Assembly (NCBI RefSeq): GCF_024347595.1
Contig: NZ_AP025506.1
Location: 3,100,001-3,164,000 of the forward strand
DNA from: Vibrio pomeroyi
GTDB lineage: Bacteria; Pseudomonadota; Gammaproteobacteria; Enterobacterales; Vibrionaceae
Direction of reading: 5' to 3'
DNA: 64,000 nucleotides
The translations under genes were made by a program, and so were the position numbers. Position 1 is the first letter of the stretch, and each line of letters starts with the position of its first letter. Shown piece by piece: positions 1 to 8,789 of this stretch. Under the pieces are notes generated by a model. The model saw only the letters and a program-made list of their open reading frames with translations. It searched no databases and was not told the origin of the DNA.

Positions 1-1049
1 ACCGCTTGAGTGCCGACAATTTGAGAAGTTGGTGTTACCAAAGGAATGTAACCAAGCTCTTTACGTACGCGTGGGATCTCTTCAAGAACCTCGTCCATAC
101 GATCGGCTGCGCCTTGTTCTTTCAGCTGACCTTCCATGTTAGTCAACATGCCGCCAGGAACCTGAGCGATCAAGATGCGAGAATCGACACCTTTTAGCTG
201 GCCTTCCCATTTCGCGTACTTTTTACGTACATCACGGAAGTAAGATGCGATTGGTTCAATTTGGTCAAGTTTAAGGTTCGTATCGCGCTCAGTGCCTTCT
301 AACATCGCCACAACCGTTTCAGTTGGCGTGTGGCCGTAAGTACAACTCATTGAAGAGATAGCCGTGTCTAGAATATCGATACCCGCCTCAACGGCTTTAA
401 CCGCTGTTGCTGTCGATAGACCCGTTGTCGCGTGGCTATGTAGCGCTAGAGGAACATCACACGATGCTTTGATGCGTGTAATTAACTCTTCCGCTTCATA
501 AGGCTTTAATAAACCTGACATATCTTTGATACATAGTGAATGACAACCTAGATCCTCTAGACGCTTAGCCAGATCAACCCAAGTATCAGAGTTATGAACC
601 GGACTGGTTGTGTAAGACAAGGTACCTTGAGCGTGGCCGCCAACATCAATCGTTGCTTTCACCGCTTTTTCAAAGTTACGTACGTCATTCATCGCATCAA
701 AAATACGGAATACGTCCATGCCATTCTTATGGGCACGTTCAACAAATTTTTCTACTACATCATCCGCGTAGTGACGGTAACCTAACAGGTTTTGACCACG
801 CAGTAGCATCTGCATTGGTGTATTTGGCATCGCTTTTTTCAGTTCACGCAAACGCTCCCATGGATCCTCTCCAAGAAAACGAATACACGAATCAAACGTC
901 GCGCCGCCCCAAGTCTCTAGAGACCAGTAACCGACTTTATCCAGTTCTGCCGCAATTGGCAGCATATCTTCGATACGCATACGAGTAGCAAATAGTGACT
1001 GGTGCGCGTCACGAAGTACCACATCTGTGATAGCTAGTGGTTTAGACAT
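1..1049 (-). CDS. oadA: oxaloacetate decarboxylase alpha subunit (partial, 3' end off window)
   Basis: Carboxyltransferase subunit of the Na+-pumping oxaloacetate decarboxylase, which moves CO2 from oxaloacetate to a biotin group for decarboxylation by the membrane beta subunit. The visible 350 or so N-terminal residues begin [18 protein letters not shown] and read as a pyruvate-carboxylase-like TIM barrel with the RDAHQS metal/substrate motif and the SHATTGLS segment. The C-terminal biotinyl domain lies outside the window. ATG at 1049 has an AAGGAG box about 9 bases upstream; another in-frame ATG at 1055 sits too close to it. It follows oadG by about 30 bases, the usual oadGAB order. Assignment is firm from the family sequence. 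Confidence 0.95.
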   Translation of the reverse strand, partial: MSKPLAITDVVLRDAHQSLFATRMRIEDMLPIAAELDKVGYWSLETWGGATFDSCIRFLGEDPWERLRELKKAMPNTPMQMLLRGQNLLGYRHYADDVVEKFVERAHKNGMDVFRIFDAMNDVRNFEKAVKATIDVGGHAQGTLSYTTSPVHNSDTWVDLAKRLEDLGCHSLCIKDMSGLLKPYEAEELITRIKASCDVPLALHSHATTGLSTATAVKAVEAGIDILDTAISSMSCTYGHTPTETVVAMLEGTERDTNLKLDQIEPIASYFRDVRKKYAKWEGQLKGVDSRILIAQVPGGMLTNMEGQLKEQGAADRMDEVLEEIPRVRKELGYIPLVTPTSQIVGTQA

Positions 1050-1080
1050 GCTCATAAACTCCTTTTTAATCCTTTAAATG

Positions 1081-1338
1081 CTACTTAGCAGTAGACGCAC
1101 GGTATTGATGAACCGCGGCCGAAATTGCTGCCACTACCTGTGGACTAACAGCTGAAGGGTTTGATTGTGATTTTTGAATTTTTTTAGGTGCTGCGATCGG
1201 CTCAGGTACTTCTTCTGGTACCAGTTTTGACATCAACCGAACGAGGTAAACTAGAATAGTTAGAAAAATAAAGACAACGGACATTCCCGTTATCATTAGA
1301 GTCGCCGCATCTCCTAGCAGGCTTCCAATATTAGTCAT
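1081..1338 (-). CDS. oadG: oxaloacetate decarboxylase gamma subunit
   Basis: Small membrane-anchored gamma subunit that assembles the Na+-translocating oxaloacetate decarboxylase and binds zinc. The 85-residue product has one N-terminal membrane segment (about residues 12-35, TLMITGMSVVFIFLTILVYL) followed by a proline/alanine-rich cytoplasmic tail, the usual OadG layout. ATG at 1338 is chosen because GGAAG lies about 6 bases upstream; a longer reading to 1404 adds residues with no family likeness. It is the first gene of the operon and precedes oadA. The short length and low complexity make the call depend partly on position. Confidence 0.88.
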   Translation of the reverse strand: MTNIGSLLGDAATLMITGMSVVFIFLTILVYLVRLMSKLVPEEVPEPIAAPKKIQKSQSNPSAVSPQVVAAISAAVHQYRASTAK

Positions 1339-1674
1339 GTTGCTTCCTTTCTTCGTCATCCTGACATATGTACAGGATTTCAGCGAATAGTGATCCCGAC
1401 CCATGGATTATCTCGATTGGTAAAACTTTGTCAATTTTGTTTAAGGTTCTGTTACGGATAACGCACACATAAGGTTAATTATTCGCCTATCAGATCACAT
1501 AAATCTGTCAAATGAGTCATTTTTAGATATTTAAACTGTGACTTAAACGGGGCTTTTCTGAGAAATGATATGAGAAAGGTGGAATAACAAAGAAGCATTC
1601 AAGAAGTACTTAAAATACAACAAGTTAAATTTTAATAAAATTTAACATTTGATCAACATTTATATAGCAGGCAT
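1339..1674. other. intergenic region upstream of oadG
   Basis: About 335 bases without a convincing gene, lying between the oadG start and the terminator of the tRNA operon. It is AT-rich, especially 1600-1670, and must carry the oadGAB promoter reading leftward. I could not single out one promoter with confidence. Confidence 0.6.
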
Positions 1675-1706
1675 AAAAAAAGCCTCGTAAAAACGAGGCT
1701 TTTTTT
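1675..1706 (-). terminator. Rho-independent terminator of the tRNA operon
   Basis: Perfect 7-bp stem agcctcg/cgaggct (1681-1687 with 1694-1700), flanked by runs of A on the left and T on the right, so it can work in both directions. It follows the last tRNA-Arg on the minus strand. Confidence 0.9.
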
Positions 1707-1713
1707 AATAATG

Positions 1714-1790
1714 TGGCGCGCTCTGGAGGATTCGAACCTCCGACCGCCTGGTTCGTAGCCAGGTACTCTATCCAGCTGAGCTAAGAGCGC
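1714..1790 (-). tRNA. tRNA-Arg(ACG), copy 8 of the array (last transcribed)
   Basis: 77-nt cloverleaf read on the minus strand, with encoded CCA at the 3' end (1714-1716). The anticodon loop CTACGAA is flanked by CCTGG/CCAGG, giving anticodon ACG, which A-to-I editing normally makes able to read CGU/CGC/CGA. The T arm contains GGTTCGAATCC. The acceptor stem is of the GCGCTCT type. Confidence 0.97.
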
Positions 1791-1871
1791 ACGGTTTTAA
1801 TATCAATTCATTGTTACTAACAACGTATCAATATAAGGATTTCATTCTCATAAGAAAGAAGCCCTAAATAG

Positions 1872-1948
1872 TGGCGCGTCCTGGAGGATTCGAACCTCCG
1901 ACCGCCTGGTTCGTAGCCAGGTACTCTATCCAGCTGAGCTAAGGACGC
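1872..1948 (-). tRNA. tRNA-Arg(ACG), copy 7
   Basis: Same 77-nt body and anticodon ACG as the neighbouring copies, with encoded CCA. The acceptor stem is of the GCGTCCT type, differing from the GCGCTCT type at two positions with matching changes on the 3' strand, so pairing is kept. Confidence 0.97.
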
Positions 1949-2026
1949 ACGGTTTTAGTATCAATTCGTTGTAAACAACATTTCAATACCAGGATTTCAT
2001 TCTCATAAGAAAGAAGCCCTAAATAG

Positions 2027-2103
2027 TGGCGCGCTCTGGAGGATTCGAACCTCCGACCGCCTGGTTCGTAGCCAGGTACTCTATCCAGCTGAGCTAAGAG
2101 CGC
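2027..2103 (-). tRNA. tRNA-Arg(ACG), copy 6
   Basis: 77-nt cloverleaf with anticodon ACG and encoded CCA. Acceptor stem GCGCTCT type. The 68-base spacer on its high-coordinate side (2104-2171) is nearly the same as the one beside the copy at 2480, suggesting both arose by duplication of a gene-plus-spacer unit. Confidence 0.97.
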
Positions 2104-2171
2104 ACGGTTTTAGTATCAACTTATAGCCAATACAAGGATTTCTATTCTCGTAAGAGAGAAGCCCTAAATAG

Positions 2172-2248
2172 TGGCGCGTCCTGGAGGATTCGAACCTCCG
2201 ACCGCCTGGTTCGTAGCCAGGTACTCTATCCAGCTGAGCTAAGGACGC
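2172..2248 (-). tRNA. tRNA-Arg(ACG), copy 5
   Basis: 77-nt cloverleaf with anticodon ACG and encoded CCA. Acceptor stem GCGTCCT type. Linked to the next copy by a spacer ending in the shared gccctaaatag sequence. Confidence 0.97.
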
Positions 2249-2323
2249 ACGGTTTTAGTATCAAGTTGCTATTACACAATCAATACAAGGATTTCACTCT
2301 CATAAGATGGAAGCCCTAAATAG

Positions 2324-2400
2324 TGGCGCGTCCTGGAGGATTCGAACCTCCGACCGCCTGGTTCGTAGCCAGGTACTCTATCCAGCTGAGCTAAGGACGC
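2324..2400 (-). tRNA. tRNA-Arg(ACG), copy 4
   Basis: 77-nt cloverleaf with anticodon ACG and encoded CCA. Acceptor stem GCGTCCT type, body identical to the other copies. Confidence 0.97.
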
Positions 2401-2479
2401 ACGCTTTTGATATTAATTCTCGATAAACGATTTATCAATATCAGGATTCAAATTCATATATGAACTAAACCCTAAATAG

Positions 2480-2556
2480 TGGCGCGCTCTGGAGGATTCG
2501 AACCTCCGACCGCCTGGTTCGTAGCCAGGTACTCTATCCAGCTGAGCTAAGAGCGC
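2480..2556 (-). tRNA. tRNA-Arg(ACG), copy 3
   Basis: 77-nt cloverleaf with anticodon ACG and encoded CCA. Acceptor stem GCGCTCT type. Its flanking spacer (2557-2624) closely matches that of the copy at 2027. Confidence 0.97.
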
Positions 2557-2624
2557 ACGGTTTTAGTATCAACTTATAGCCAATACAAGGATTTTCATTC
2601 TCAAAGAGAGGAAACCCTAAATAG

Positions 2625-2701
2625 TGGCGCGTCCTGGAGGATTCGAACCTCCGACCGCCTGGTTCGTAGCCAGGTACTCTATCCAGCTGAGCTAAGGACG
2701 C
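2625..2701 (-). tRNA. tRNA-Arg(ACG), copy 2
   Basis: 77-nt cloverleaf with anticodon ACG and encoded CCA. Acceptor stem GCGTCCT type. It is the first copy after the tRNA-Ser at 2791 and the weak hairpin at 2762-2782. Confidence 0.97.
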
Positions 2702-2761
2702 ACGGTGTTCATTCATTAAGAATGAAGTTGTGAAATATATCACATTCTTCTTGCTACGAAG

Positions 2762-2782
2762 AAAAAAAAAGGCCATCGGCCT
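2762..2782 (-). terminator. weak internal terminator-like hairpin inside the tRNA operon
   Basis: On the minus strand a 5-bp stem AGGCC/GGCCT with a 3-base loop is followed by nine U. It lies between tRNA-Ser (2791) and the seven-copy tRNA-Arg run, so it may partly stop transcription, or be a processing feature. The stem is short. Confidence 0.45.
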
Positions 2783-2790
2783 GTAATGAA

Positions 2791-2883
2791 TGGCGGTGAG
2801 GGAGGGATTCGAACCCTCGATGCAGCTACAAACCACATACTCCCTTAGCAGGGGAGCGCCTTCGGCCACTCGGCCACCTCACC
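2791..2883 (-). tRNA. tRNA-Ser(GCT), distal copy
   Basis: 93-nt class II tRNA with a long variable arm, encoded CCA and anticodon loop CTGCTAA (anticodon GCT, reading AGC/AGU). Differs from the other tRNA-Ser copy by one D-loop base (minus strand GAGTGG here, GAGAGG there). Confidence 0.97.
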
Positions 2884-2927
2884 TAATTCATTATTCTCAC
2901 ATCACTTACAAGTAAGAGAAGAGAGAA

Positions 2928-3004
2928 TGGCGCGTCCTGGAGGATTCGAACCTCCGACCGCCTGGTTCGTAGCCAGGTACTCTATCCAGCTGAGCTAAGG
3001 ACGC
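2928..3004 (-). tRNA. tRNA-Arg(ACG), copy 1 (between the two tRNA-Ser)
   Basis: 77-nt cloverleaf with anticodon ACG and encoded CCA. Acceptor stem GCGTCCT type. It forms a Ser-Arg unit with the tRNA-Ser at 3048, a unit repeated by the tRNA-Ser at 2791 and the following tRNA-Arg. Confidence 0.97.
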
Positions 3005-3047
3005 ACATTTACATTGTCTAAATTGCTAATTTTAGACTCGCAAGAAA

Positions 3048-3140
3048 TGGCGGTGAGGGAGGGATTCGAACCCTCGATGCAGCTACAAACCACATACTCC
3101 CTTAGCAGGGGAGCGCCTTCGGCCTCTCGGCCACCTCACC
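3048..3140 (-). tRNA. tRNA-Ser(GCT), promoter-proximal copy
   Basis: 93-nt class II tRNA with anticodon GCT and encoded CCA. First gene of the operon, 15 bases after the predicted -10 element. Confidence 0.97.
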
Positions 3141-3155
3141 GTCTTGCGGAGGCAC

Positions 3156-3183
3156 ATATTACGTTTTACCGAAAATATGTCAA
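3156..3183 (-). promoter_or_regulatory. sigma-70 promoter of the tRNA-Ser/Arg operon
   Basis: On the minus strand TTGACA (3183-3178), a 16-base spacer and TAATAT (3161-3156) lie just upstream of the first tRNA-Ser. The perfect -35 and the GC-containing stretch after the -10 fit a strong, stringently controlled stable-RNA promoter; the regulation is inference. Confidence 0.8.
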
Positions 3184-3569
3184 ACACTTTATTGAAAAAA
3201 ATTGGACAAAAACACTCAACCGTTTGCTATTTAATCAAAGCGCTTGCAAATTGAACTTATAAGATTCAAGTCGCGCTTTTTTCCTTAAAAATTAAGGCGA
3301 AAGATTGGCAAGAATAAACAGCCGAAAACAATTATCTAATTTCTTCAGCAGCAAGTGCTAACGCTGTTTGCACCTTACTACGGGATGCGTTTTTACGCTA
3401 TAGGAGAAGCAAACAAATCTTGAGCTTTGCCAAACAAAATGGAAATAAACAACGTTGAACAACCGCAACGGTATTTCACAGTGTTATGGAGCATTCATTT
3501 CACCGAGTGAATACTGGCCAGTTATCTAAGCCATCTATATCTCAATGAACACTTCTGTTCTCCAAGATC
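3184..3569. other. intergenic region between the tRNA operon and csrA
   Basis: About 385 bases with no credible gene. One feature stands out: around 3238-3286 on the plus strand, AGCGC and GCGCT flank a partly self-complementary TTGAA/TTCAA segment followed by a T run, so it may be a plus-strand terminator of an unknown short transcript. The rest shows nothing recognisable. Confidence 0.4.
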
Positions 3570-3596
3570 AAAAAAGGCTAGCAACAATGCTAGCCT
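3570..3596 (-). terminator. Rho-independent terminator of csrA
   Basis: 9-bp perfect stem aggctagca/tgctagcct with a 4-base loop (3575-3596), followed on the minus strand by six U. Confidence 0.93.
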
Positions 3597-3614
3597 CTTC
3601 TCTACGCAAAAGTA

Positions 3615-3812
3615 TTAGTAGTTGCCAGATGCAACGTTACCATTACCTTTTTCAGCTTGAATGCGCATGTAGATCTCTTCACGGTGAACAGATACTTCTT
3701 TAGGTGCGTTAACACCAATACGTACTTGGTTACCTTTAACGCCTAGTACAGTAACTGTTACTTCATCACCAATCATCAGTGTTTCGCCAACGCGGCGAGT
3801 CAAAATTAGCAT
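3615..3812 (-). CDS. csrA: carbon storage regulator CsrA
   Basis: 65-residue dimeric RNA-binding protein that binds GGA motifs in mRNA leaders and alters translation or stability, controlling central carbon metabolism, motility and, in vibrios, quorum sensing and virulence. The sequence [16 protein letters not shown] at the start and the conserved VHREEIY segment near residue 43 match CsrA closely, including the RNA-contacting L4, R6 and R44 region. ATG at 3812 has AAGGAG about 6 bases upstream. It follows lysC and alaS, the usual vibrio order, and has its own terminator. In vibrios CsrA is sequestered by CsrB-type RNAs made under VarS/VarA; the kinase gene is also in this window. Confidence 0.98.
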   Translation of the reverse strand: MLILTRRVGETLMIGDEVTVTVLGVKGNQVRIGVNAPKEVSVHREEIYMRIQAEKGNGNVASGNY

Positions 3813-3904
3813 TCTTTGCTCCTTGAGTAATCTCTAAATTTATCTAGCTACGAGAGCATTATCCAACAAAAGTTATATTTTCGTAAACTATCGATTGAGT
3901 TTAT

Positions 3905-5086
3905 TTAACCAAAATGCACTTCTTTTTTAGGATAACCCTGTGTTTCACGCGCTACGATGTATGCATTGTGTAATATGTTAGCAGCCATATCGACTTGCGT
4001 TGGTGATATCACCAAAGTTAAAGACTGCTGCTGCAATAAGTGATGCTGTACATCAATTTCGCCTTCAGACAACAATCCATGTGAACTGACCACAATTTCT
4101 TGTGTTCGGCTTCCTACCACAGTTAACAAACTAACCTGTTCACTATTACGGATTTTCTCGTCAAAAACTAGTTTTAATTTGGCACTTATGTCTTGTTTAA
4201 TAATGAGTGCTGCCCGTTCTGTTTCCTCGATCACACTACAGACTTCGATCCCTAACAGTTGGCAATGCGATATGAAAGACGGTAAATCCTCATTCAAACA
4301 CTCGATACGTACCATGTCTCTTTGAATGGCGATGCCAGCAATATCATTCAAACACTGGCTGCCCGCAATCAATGTGCCCTCGCCTGCTTCAAAGCTGGAA
4401 AGCACTCTTAATGGCACATTATGTTGCCATGCATACTGAACACACGGTAAATGAAGAACCTTTGCACCTCGGCGAGCCATCTCTTCCATCGACGGAAAGT
4501 CTAAGGTATCAAGTTTCTTCGAATGTTTTACAACCCTCGGGTCACAAGAGTACACACCATCAACATCAGTATAGATCTGGCACTCTTTCGCCTGAAGTGC
4601 ACCCGCTAACGCAACCGCCGTGGTATCTGAGCCGCCTCGACCTAGAGTGGTAATGTCGCCTTTCGCATTCATGCCTTGAAAGCCAGCCACAATCACAATC
4701 TGATTATCGTCTAACAAGGCTTGAATAGGAGCAGTATCAATACGCTCTATCGTCGCATTATTATGATTAGAATCGGTGTGTATCTTGGCTTGATAGCCAG
4801 TCATCGATGTCGCTTCATAACCTAACTTGTGTAACGTCATTGCTAACAAAGCCATGGAAACTTGCTCTCCAGCCGTTAACAGCACATCCAGTTCTCTAGC
4901 GTTGGGGACGCTATCAACTTGTGTGGCTAAGTTAACCAACCGATTTGTTTCACCTGACATAGCAGAAACGACAACCACGATCTGGTTCCCTTCATTTTTC
5001 GCTTCAATGATTTTTTCTGCTACATGATGGATTCGTTCTATTGAACCCACCGACGTTCCACCAAATTTCTGCACGATAAGAGGCAT
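3905..5086 (-). CDS. lysC: aspartate kinase
   Basis: Phosphorylates aspartate, the first step to lysine, threonine and methionine. The 393-residue product has the amino-acid kinase signature KFGGTSVGS at the N-terminus, the GRGGSDTTAVALA segment and the YTDVDGVYSCDPRVV motif near the middle, then a C-terminal regulatory region of the ACT type that looks divergent. Length and motifs resemble the monofunctional alpha2beta2-type aspartokinases rather than E. coli LysC (449 residues). ATG at 5086 is used; an in-frame GTG at 5092 is equally possible since a GAGG box fits either. It lies between alaS and csrA. No lysine riboswitch was visible upstream. Confidence 0.92.
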   Translation of the reverse strand: MPLIVQKFGGTSVGSIERIHHVAEKIIEAKNEGNQIVVVVSAMSGETNRLVNLATQVDSVPNARELDVLLTAGEQVSMALLAMTLHKLGYEATSMTGYQAKIHTDSNHNNATIERIDTAPIQALLDDNQIVIVAGFQGMNAKGDITTLGRGGSDTTAVALAGALQAKECQIYTDVDGVYSCDPRVVKHSKKLDTLDFPSMEEMARRGAKVLHLPCVQYAWQHNVPLRVLSSFEAGEGTLIAGSQCLNDIAGIAIQRDMVRIECLNEDLPSFISHCQLLGIEVCSVIEETERAALIIKQDISAKLKLVFDEKIRNSEQVSLLTVVGSRTQEIVVSSHGLLSEGEIDVQHHLLQQQSLTLVISPTQVDMAANILHNAYIVARETQGYPKKEVHFG

Positions 5087-5254
5087 TTTCACCCGTCCTC
5101 ACCTTCCCAAGACCAATGTCTATATATGACAAAAAAACACATACTCCGCGTCATGGCGAAGCAATAAAAAATGAACCAAGGAGTCTAACGTAACCATTAG
5201 ACTTCGTGGTTAATCTCAATCAAACCTGATTTACACACTTCCAATAGACAAAAT

Positions 5255-5288
5255 AAAAGATGCCCAATCATCTGATTGGGCATCTTTG
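5255..5288 (-). terminator. Rho-independent terminator of alaS
   Basis: Long stem agatgcccaatca/tgattgggcatct with A and T flanks, between alaS and lysC. It implies lysC has its own promoter in the 160-base gap downstream or depends on readthrough. Confidence 0.88.
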
Positions 5289-5304
5289 TATCAATTACTT
5301 AAGC

Positions 5305-7887
5305 TTAAAGACGTTCTTCTAGCCAAGTGCGTACAGATTTAAGCGCTTCAGGTAGTGCTTCAACATCAGTACCACCCGCTTGAGCCATATCTGGACGACC
5401 GCCACCTTTACCGCCAACTTGCTCAGCAACCATCTTAACTAGGTCACCCGCTTTAACTTTGCCGATAAGGTCTTTGGTTACGCCAGCAATTAGGCCAACT
5501 TTACCGTCTGCTACGTTAGCAATCAGGATGATGCCGCTACCCACTTGGTTTTTAGCGTTATCAACCATAGTACGTAGGTTCTTGTTGTCTGCGCCTTCGA
5601 TTGCAGCAACCAGTACTTTAGTACCTGAGATTTCTTCCACTTTGCCCATGATGTTTGCGCCTTCAGCTGCAGCCATCTTTTCTTTAAGCAGTTGGATTTC
5701 TTTCTCTAGAGATTTCGCTTTCTTAGCTGACTCAGCCAGTTTCTCTTCGTAAGCGTTAGCTTGAGCTTCTATAGCATCTAGAGCCGCTTCGCCTGTTACC
5801 GCTTCGATACGACGAATACCAGCAGCGATACCACCTTCAGAAGTGATCTTGAACAGACCGATATCACCCGTGTTGCTTGCGTGGATACCACCACAAAGCT
5901 CAGTAGAGAAATCGCCCATAGACAGAACGCGAACTTCATCATCGTACTTCTCGCCAAACAGTGCCATTGCACCTTTTTGTTTCGCTGACTCGATGTCCAT
6001 GATGTTGGTTTCAATCACGTGGTTCTTACGAACTTGTGCGTTAACCAAGCGCTCGACTTCTTTAATCTGTGCCGGTGTTACCGCTTCAAGGTTAGAGAAG
6101 TCAAAACGTAGGTTATCAGGCTTAACCAAAGAACCTTTCTGAGCAACATGCTCACCTAGAACTTCACGCAGTGCAGAGTGAAGTAAGTGCGTTGCAGAGT
6201 GGTTTAGCGAGATAGCAGCACGACGCTCAGCATCAACTGTTGCTTCTACTTTGTCACCTTGAGCAAATACACCTTCAACTAGCTCACCGTGGTGCGCAAA
6301 TGCATTACCTAGCTTCTGAGTGTCTTGTACTTTGAATAGGCCCGAAGCCGTTTTCAGCCTACCAGCATCACCACATTGACCACCTGATTCTGCATAGAAT
6401 GGCGTCTCTTCAAGGATGATGATGGCTTTGTCGCCCGCTGATAGTGAAGATACTTCTTCGCCGTCAACGAATAGCGCAGAAATTTCACCAGAACCTTCAG
6501 TACCTGTGTACCCACAGAACTCAGTGTTGGTGTCTACTTTGATCGTCGCGTTATAATCCGTGCCGAATTGTCCAGCTTCACGTGCACGCTGACGCTGTGC
6601 TTCCATCGCCTTCTCAAAGCCTTCTTCATCGATAGTAAAGTCGCGTTCACGAGCTACATCGTTAGTAAGGTCAGCAGGGAAGCCGTATGTATCGTAAAGT
6701 TTGAAGACTGTTTCACCGTCAAGCTCTTTGCCTTCAAGTGCATCTAATGCGTCATTAAGGATAACCATGCCGCGCTCTAGAGTACGACCGAAGTTCTCTT
6801 CTTCAATGCGAAGTACTTTTTCAACAAGCTCTTGCTGTTTCTTAAGTTCATCTGCCGCAGAGCCCATCACTTCAGCCAGTACACCCACAAGTTTGTGGAA
6901 GAACACGCCTTGTGCGCCAAGCTTGTTACCGTGACGAACTGCACGACGGATAATACGACGTAGAACGTAGCCACGACCTTCGTTTGAAGGCATAACGCCA
7001 TCAGCGATTAGGAATGAACAAGAACGGATGTGGTCAGCAATAACGCGTAGCGATTGGTTAGATAGGTCGTCATGACCCACAACTTCAGCTGTCGCTTTGA
7101 TTAGCTTTTGGAATACATCAATTTCGTAGTTAGAGTGCACGCCCTGCATGATTGCAGAGATACGCTCAATACCCATGCCTGTATCAACAGCAGGCTTAGG
7201 TAGCGGTTCCATTGTGCCGTCAGCGTGACGGTTGAACTGCATGAATACGTTGTTCCAGATCTCGATGAAACGGTCACCATCTTCTTCAGGTGTGCCAGGA
7301 CGGCCGCCCCAGATATGCTCGCCGTGATCGTAGAAGATTTCAGTACATGGACCACAAGGACCAGTGTCACCCATTGTCCAGAAGTTATCAGACTCGAACT
7401 GTTTACCGCCTTCTTTGTCGCCAATGCGAACGATACGGTCAGCAGGTACACCTACTTTCTTGTTCCAGATATCGAATGCTTCATCATCTGTCTCGTATAC
7501 CGTTACCAGTAGACGATCTTTTGGCAGTTGAAGAGTTTCAGTCAGGAATTCCCAAGCAAACGCAATTGCTTCTTCTTTGAAGTAATCACCAAAGCTAAAG
7601 TTACCTAGCATTTCGAAGAATGTGTGGTGACGAGCCGTGAAACCTACGTTTTCAAGGTCATTGTGTTTACCACCCGCACGTACACAACGCTGAGCCGTAG
7701 TTGCTCGTGTGTAGGCACGCTTTTCGGCGCCTAGGAAGCAATCTTTGAATTGGTTCATACCTGCGTTAGTAAATAGCAGGGTTGGATCGTTATGTGGAAC
7801 TAACGATGAACTGTCTACGATTTGGTGTTCTTTGCTCTCAAAGAACTTAAGGAACGCGTTGCGAACCTCATCAGTGCTCATGTACAT
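5305..7887 (-). CDS. alaS: alanine--tRNA ligase
   Basis: Charges tRNA-Ala and edits mischarged Ser/Gly. The 860-residue product has the class II catalytic domain at the N-terminus ([19 protein letters not shown] start, motif 2 and 3 regions), the editing domain with zinc-type motif NHSATHLLH and CGGIH, a coiled-coil near residues 710-750, and the C-Ala domain with the glycine-rich [15 protein letters not shown] stretch near the end. Length fits the family. ATG at 7887 has AGGAAG about 6 bases upstream. In related bacteria recX and recA lie directly upstream; here a four-gene insert separates alaS from recA. Confidence 0.98.
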   Translation of the reverse strand: MYMSTDEVRNAFLKFFESKEHQIVDSSSLVPHNDPTLLFTNAGMNQFKDCFLGAEKRAYTRATTAQRCVRAGGKHNDLENVGFTARHHTFFEMLGNFSFGDYFKEEAIAFAWEFLTETLQLPKDRLLVTVYETDDEAFDIWNKKVGVPADRIVRIGDKEGGKQFESDNFWTMGDTGPCGPCTEIFYDHGEHIWGGRPGTPEEDGDRFIEIWNNVFMQFNRHADGTMEPLPKPAVDTGMGIERISAIMQGVHSNYEIDVFQKLIKATAEVVGHDDLSNQSLRVIADHIRSCSFLIADGVMPSNEGRGYVLRRIIRRAVRHGNKLGAQGVFFHKLVGVLAEVMGSAADELKKQQELVEKVLRIEEENFGRTLERGMVILNDALDALEGKELDGETVFKLYDTYGFPADLTNDVARERDFTIDEEGFEKAMEAQRQRAREAGQFGTDYNATIKVDTNTEFCGYTGTEGSGEISALFVDGEEVSSLSAGDKAIIILEETPFYAESGGQCGDAGRLKTASGLFKVQDTQKLGNAFAHHGELVEGVFAQGDKVEATVDAERRAAISLNHSATHLLHSALREVLGEHVAQKGSLVKPDNLRFDFSNLEAVTPAQIKEVERLVNAQVRKNHVIETNIMDIESAKQKGAMALFGEKYDDEVRVLSMGDFSTELCGGIHASNTGDIGLFKITSEGGIAAGIRRIEAVTGEAALDAIEAQANAYEEKLAESAKKAKSLEKEIQLLKEKMAAAEGANIMGKVEEISGTKVLVAAIEGADNKNLRTMVDNAKNQVGSGIILIANVADGKVGLIAGVTKDLIGKVKAGDLVKMVAEQVGGKGGGRPDMAQAGGTDVEALPEALKSVRTWLEERL

Positions 7888-8117
7888 GCAGCTCTTCCTG
7901 AAAATAGTCGAGTTAGAATTTTGCCGTATTGTAGATCATGGTTAAGGCTTCGACTAGTTTTCTTGTAGAAAAGACACCCTTGGGCAGGATTTTAGTTGTA
8001 AATCGACAAAATGGAGAATATTTCACTAGCTGAGACCGGGAACATACAGCGAAATAGAGTTACGCGGGATAGGATTTATCTTAGAGGAAAACATTACTAG
8101 TAGGTGAATAACCGCCG

Positions 8118-8606
8118 TTAGCGCTTGGTACAAATGTGGTTAAATTCTTCACTGTTGTTGGATGAATACAAGTAAAGAAAATCCCCATCCAATTCGATCT
8201 CATATTGGATAGTGAACCCTCTATACAACTGCTGGTTGCGATTGATCATGTCATTAGGGTGCTTGTGTCTAAAGTTGACCTCATTAAACACCATCTCTAG
8301 CTGATTATCGTTCAGGGTATATTTACCCACAAAGACCACTTCTGCCGTTTCAACATCGCCTTGTTGATTCAAGGTTTGAATTCTGTCGCTGACAAAAAAG
8401 TCTTCATCTGAACTAAATGAGTAAAGCATAAATTCATTCAATTCAGAGTATTGCGCATACGAGGGTGTGACAAAGCCCATTTGTTTGAGGTTGCAAGCCC
8501 ACTGACTCCCTCGCAGAACGAGTGGTGGGGTAAGTAACACAATGGCAAGAGTAAGCGCCCCTATCACTGAAACACAAACAAAAATCGCTAACTTAGCTTT
8601 TCTCAA
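8118..8606 (-). CDS. hypothetical membrane-anchored protein
   Basis: Unrecognised 162-residue protein. Residues about 5-30 form one hydrophobic segment after a basic start (MRKAKLAIFVCVSVIG), so it is likely anchored with the rest in the periplasm. The remainder is polar, rich in Asn, Glu, Phe and Tyr, with predicted beta character and no motif I know; two cysteines (C38 and C159) could pair. The only in-frame start is TTG at 8606 with no clear ribosome binding site, and a stop lies close upstream, so either the start is weak or the gene is degrading. It sits alone in the alaS-recA insert, downstream of tpx. Confidence 0.55.
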   Translation of the reverse strand: MRKAKLAIFVCVSVIGALTLAIVLLTPPLVLRGSQWACNLKQMGFVTPSYAQYSELNEFMLYSFSSDEDFFVSDRIQTLNQQGDVETAEVVFVGKYTLNDNQLEMVFNEVNFRHKHPNDMINRNQQLYRGFTIQYEIELDGDFLYLYSSNNSEEFNHICTKR

Positions 8607-8751
8607 TGGATAACACCGTATATCTGACTAATAGCCCCAAACACTTGCCCTGTAGTCCACGGACAAGCAACTGAATTATAAGCGTAGACCGAATTTACCC
8701 AAGATTGCGAAAACGAAACCAACGGGTTGTCGCTGCTCCTAAAACAATGAA

Positions 8752-8778
8752 ACCTTGGTGCCCAAAATTCACCAAGGT
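8752..8778 (-). terminator. probable terminator of the peroxiredoxin gene
   Basis: 9-bp stem accttggtg/caccaaggt with a 9-base loop, just after the tpx-like stop codon. The U run after it is interrupted, so strength is uncertain. Confidence 0.6.
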
Positions 8779-8789
8779 CTCAAACACCA

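Noticed and set aside
2534..2869. Open frame of 111 codons across tRNA genes
   Set aside because: It runs through tRNA-Arg and tRNA-Ser sequences and has no ribosome binding site.
1675..3140. Regular repeats resembling a CRISPR array
   Set aside because: The repeat units are 77-nt tRNA-Arg genes with cloverleaf folding and CCA ends, and spacers are similar to each other rather than unique.
3014..3262. Open frame of 82 codons on the plus strand over the second tRNA-Ser
   Set aside because: It overlaps the tRNA and its promoter, with no sign of coding sequence.
5093..5254. Lysine riboswitch upstream of lysC
   Set aside because: No matching conserved core was seen; only a 6-bp hairpin (5183-5202) and the alaS terminator are present.
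7101..7580. Several open frames on both strands inside alaS
   Set aside because: The region encodes the AlaS catalytic domain; the other frames are shadows.
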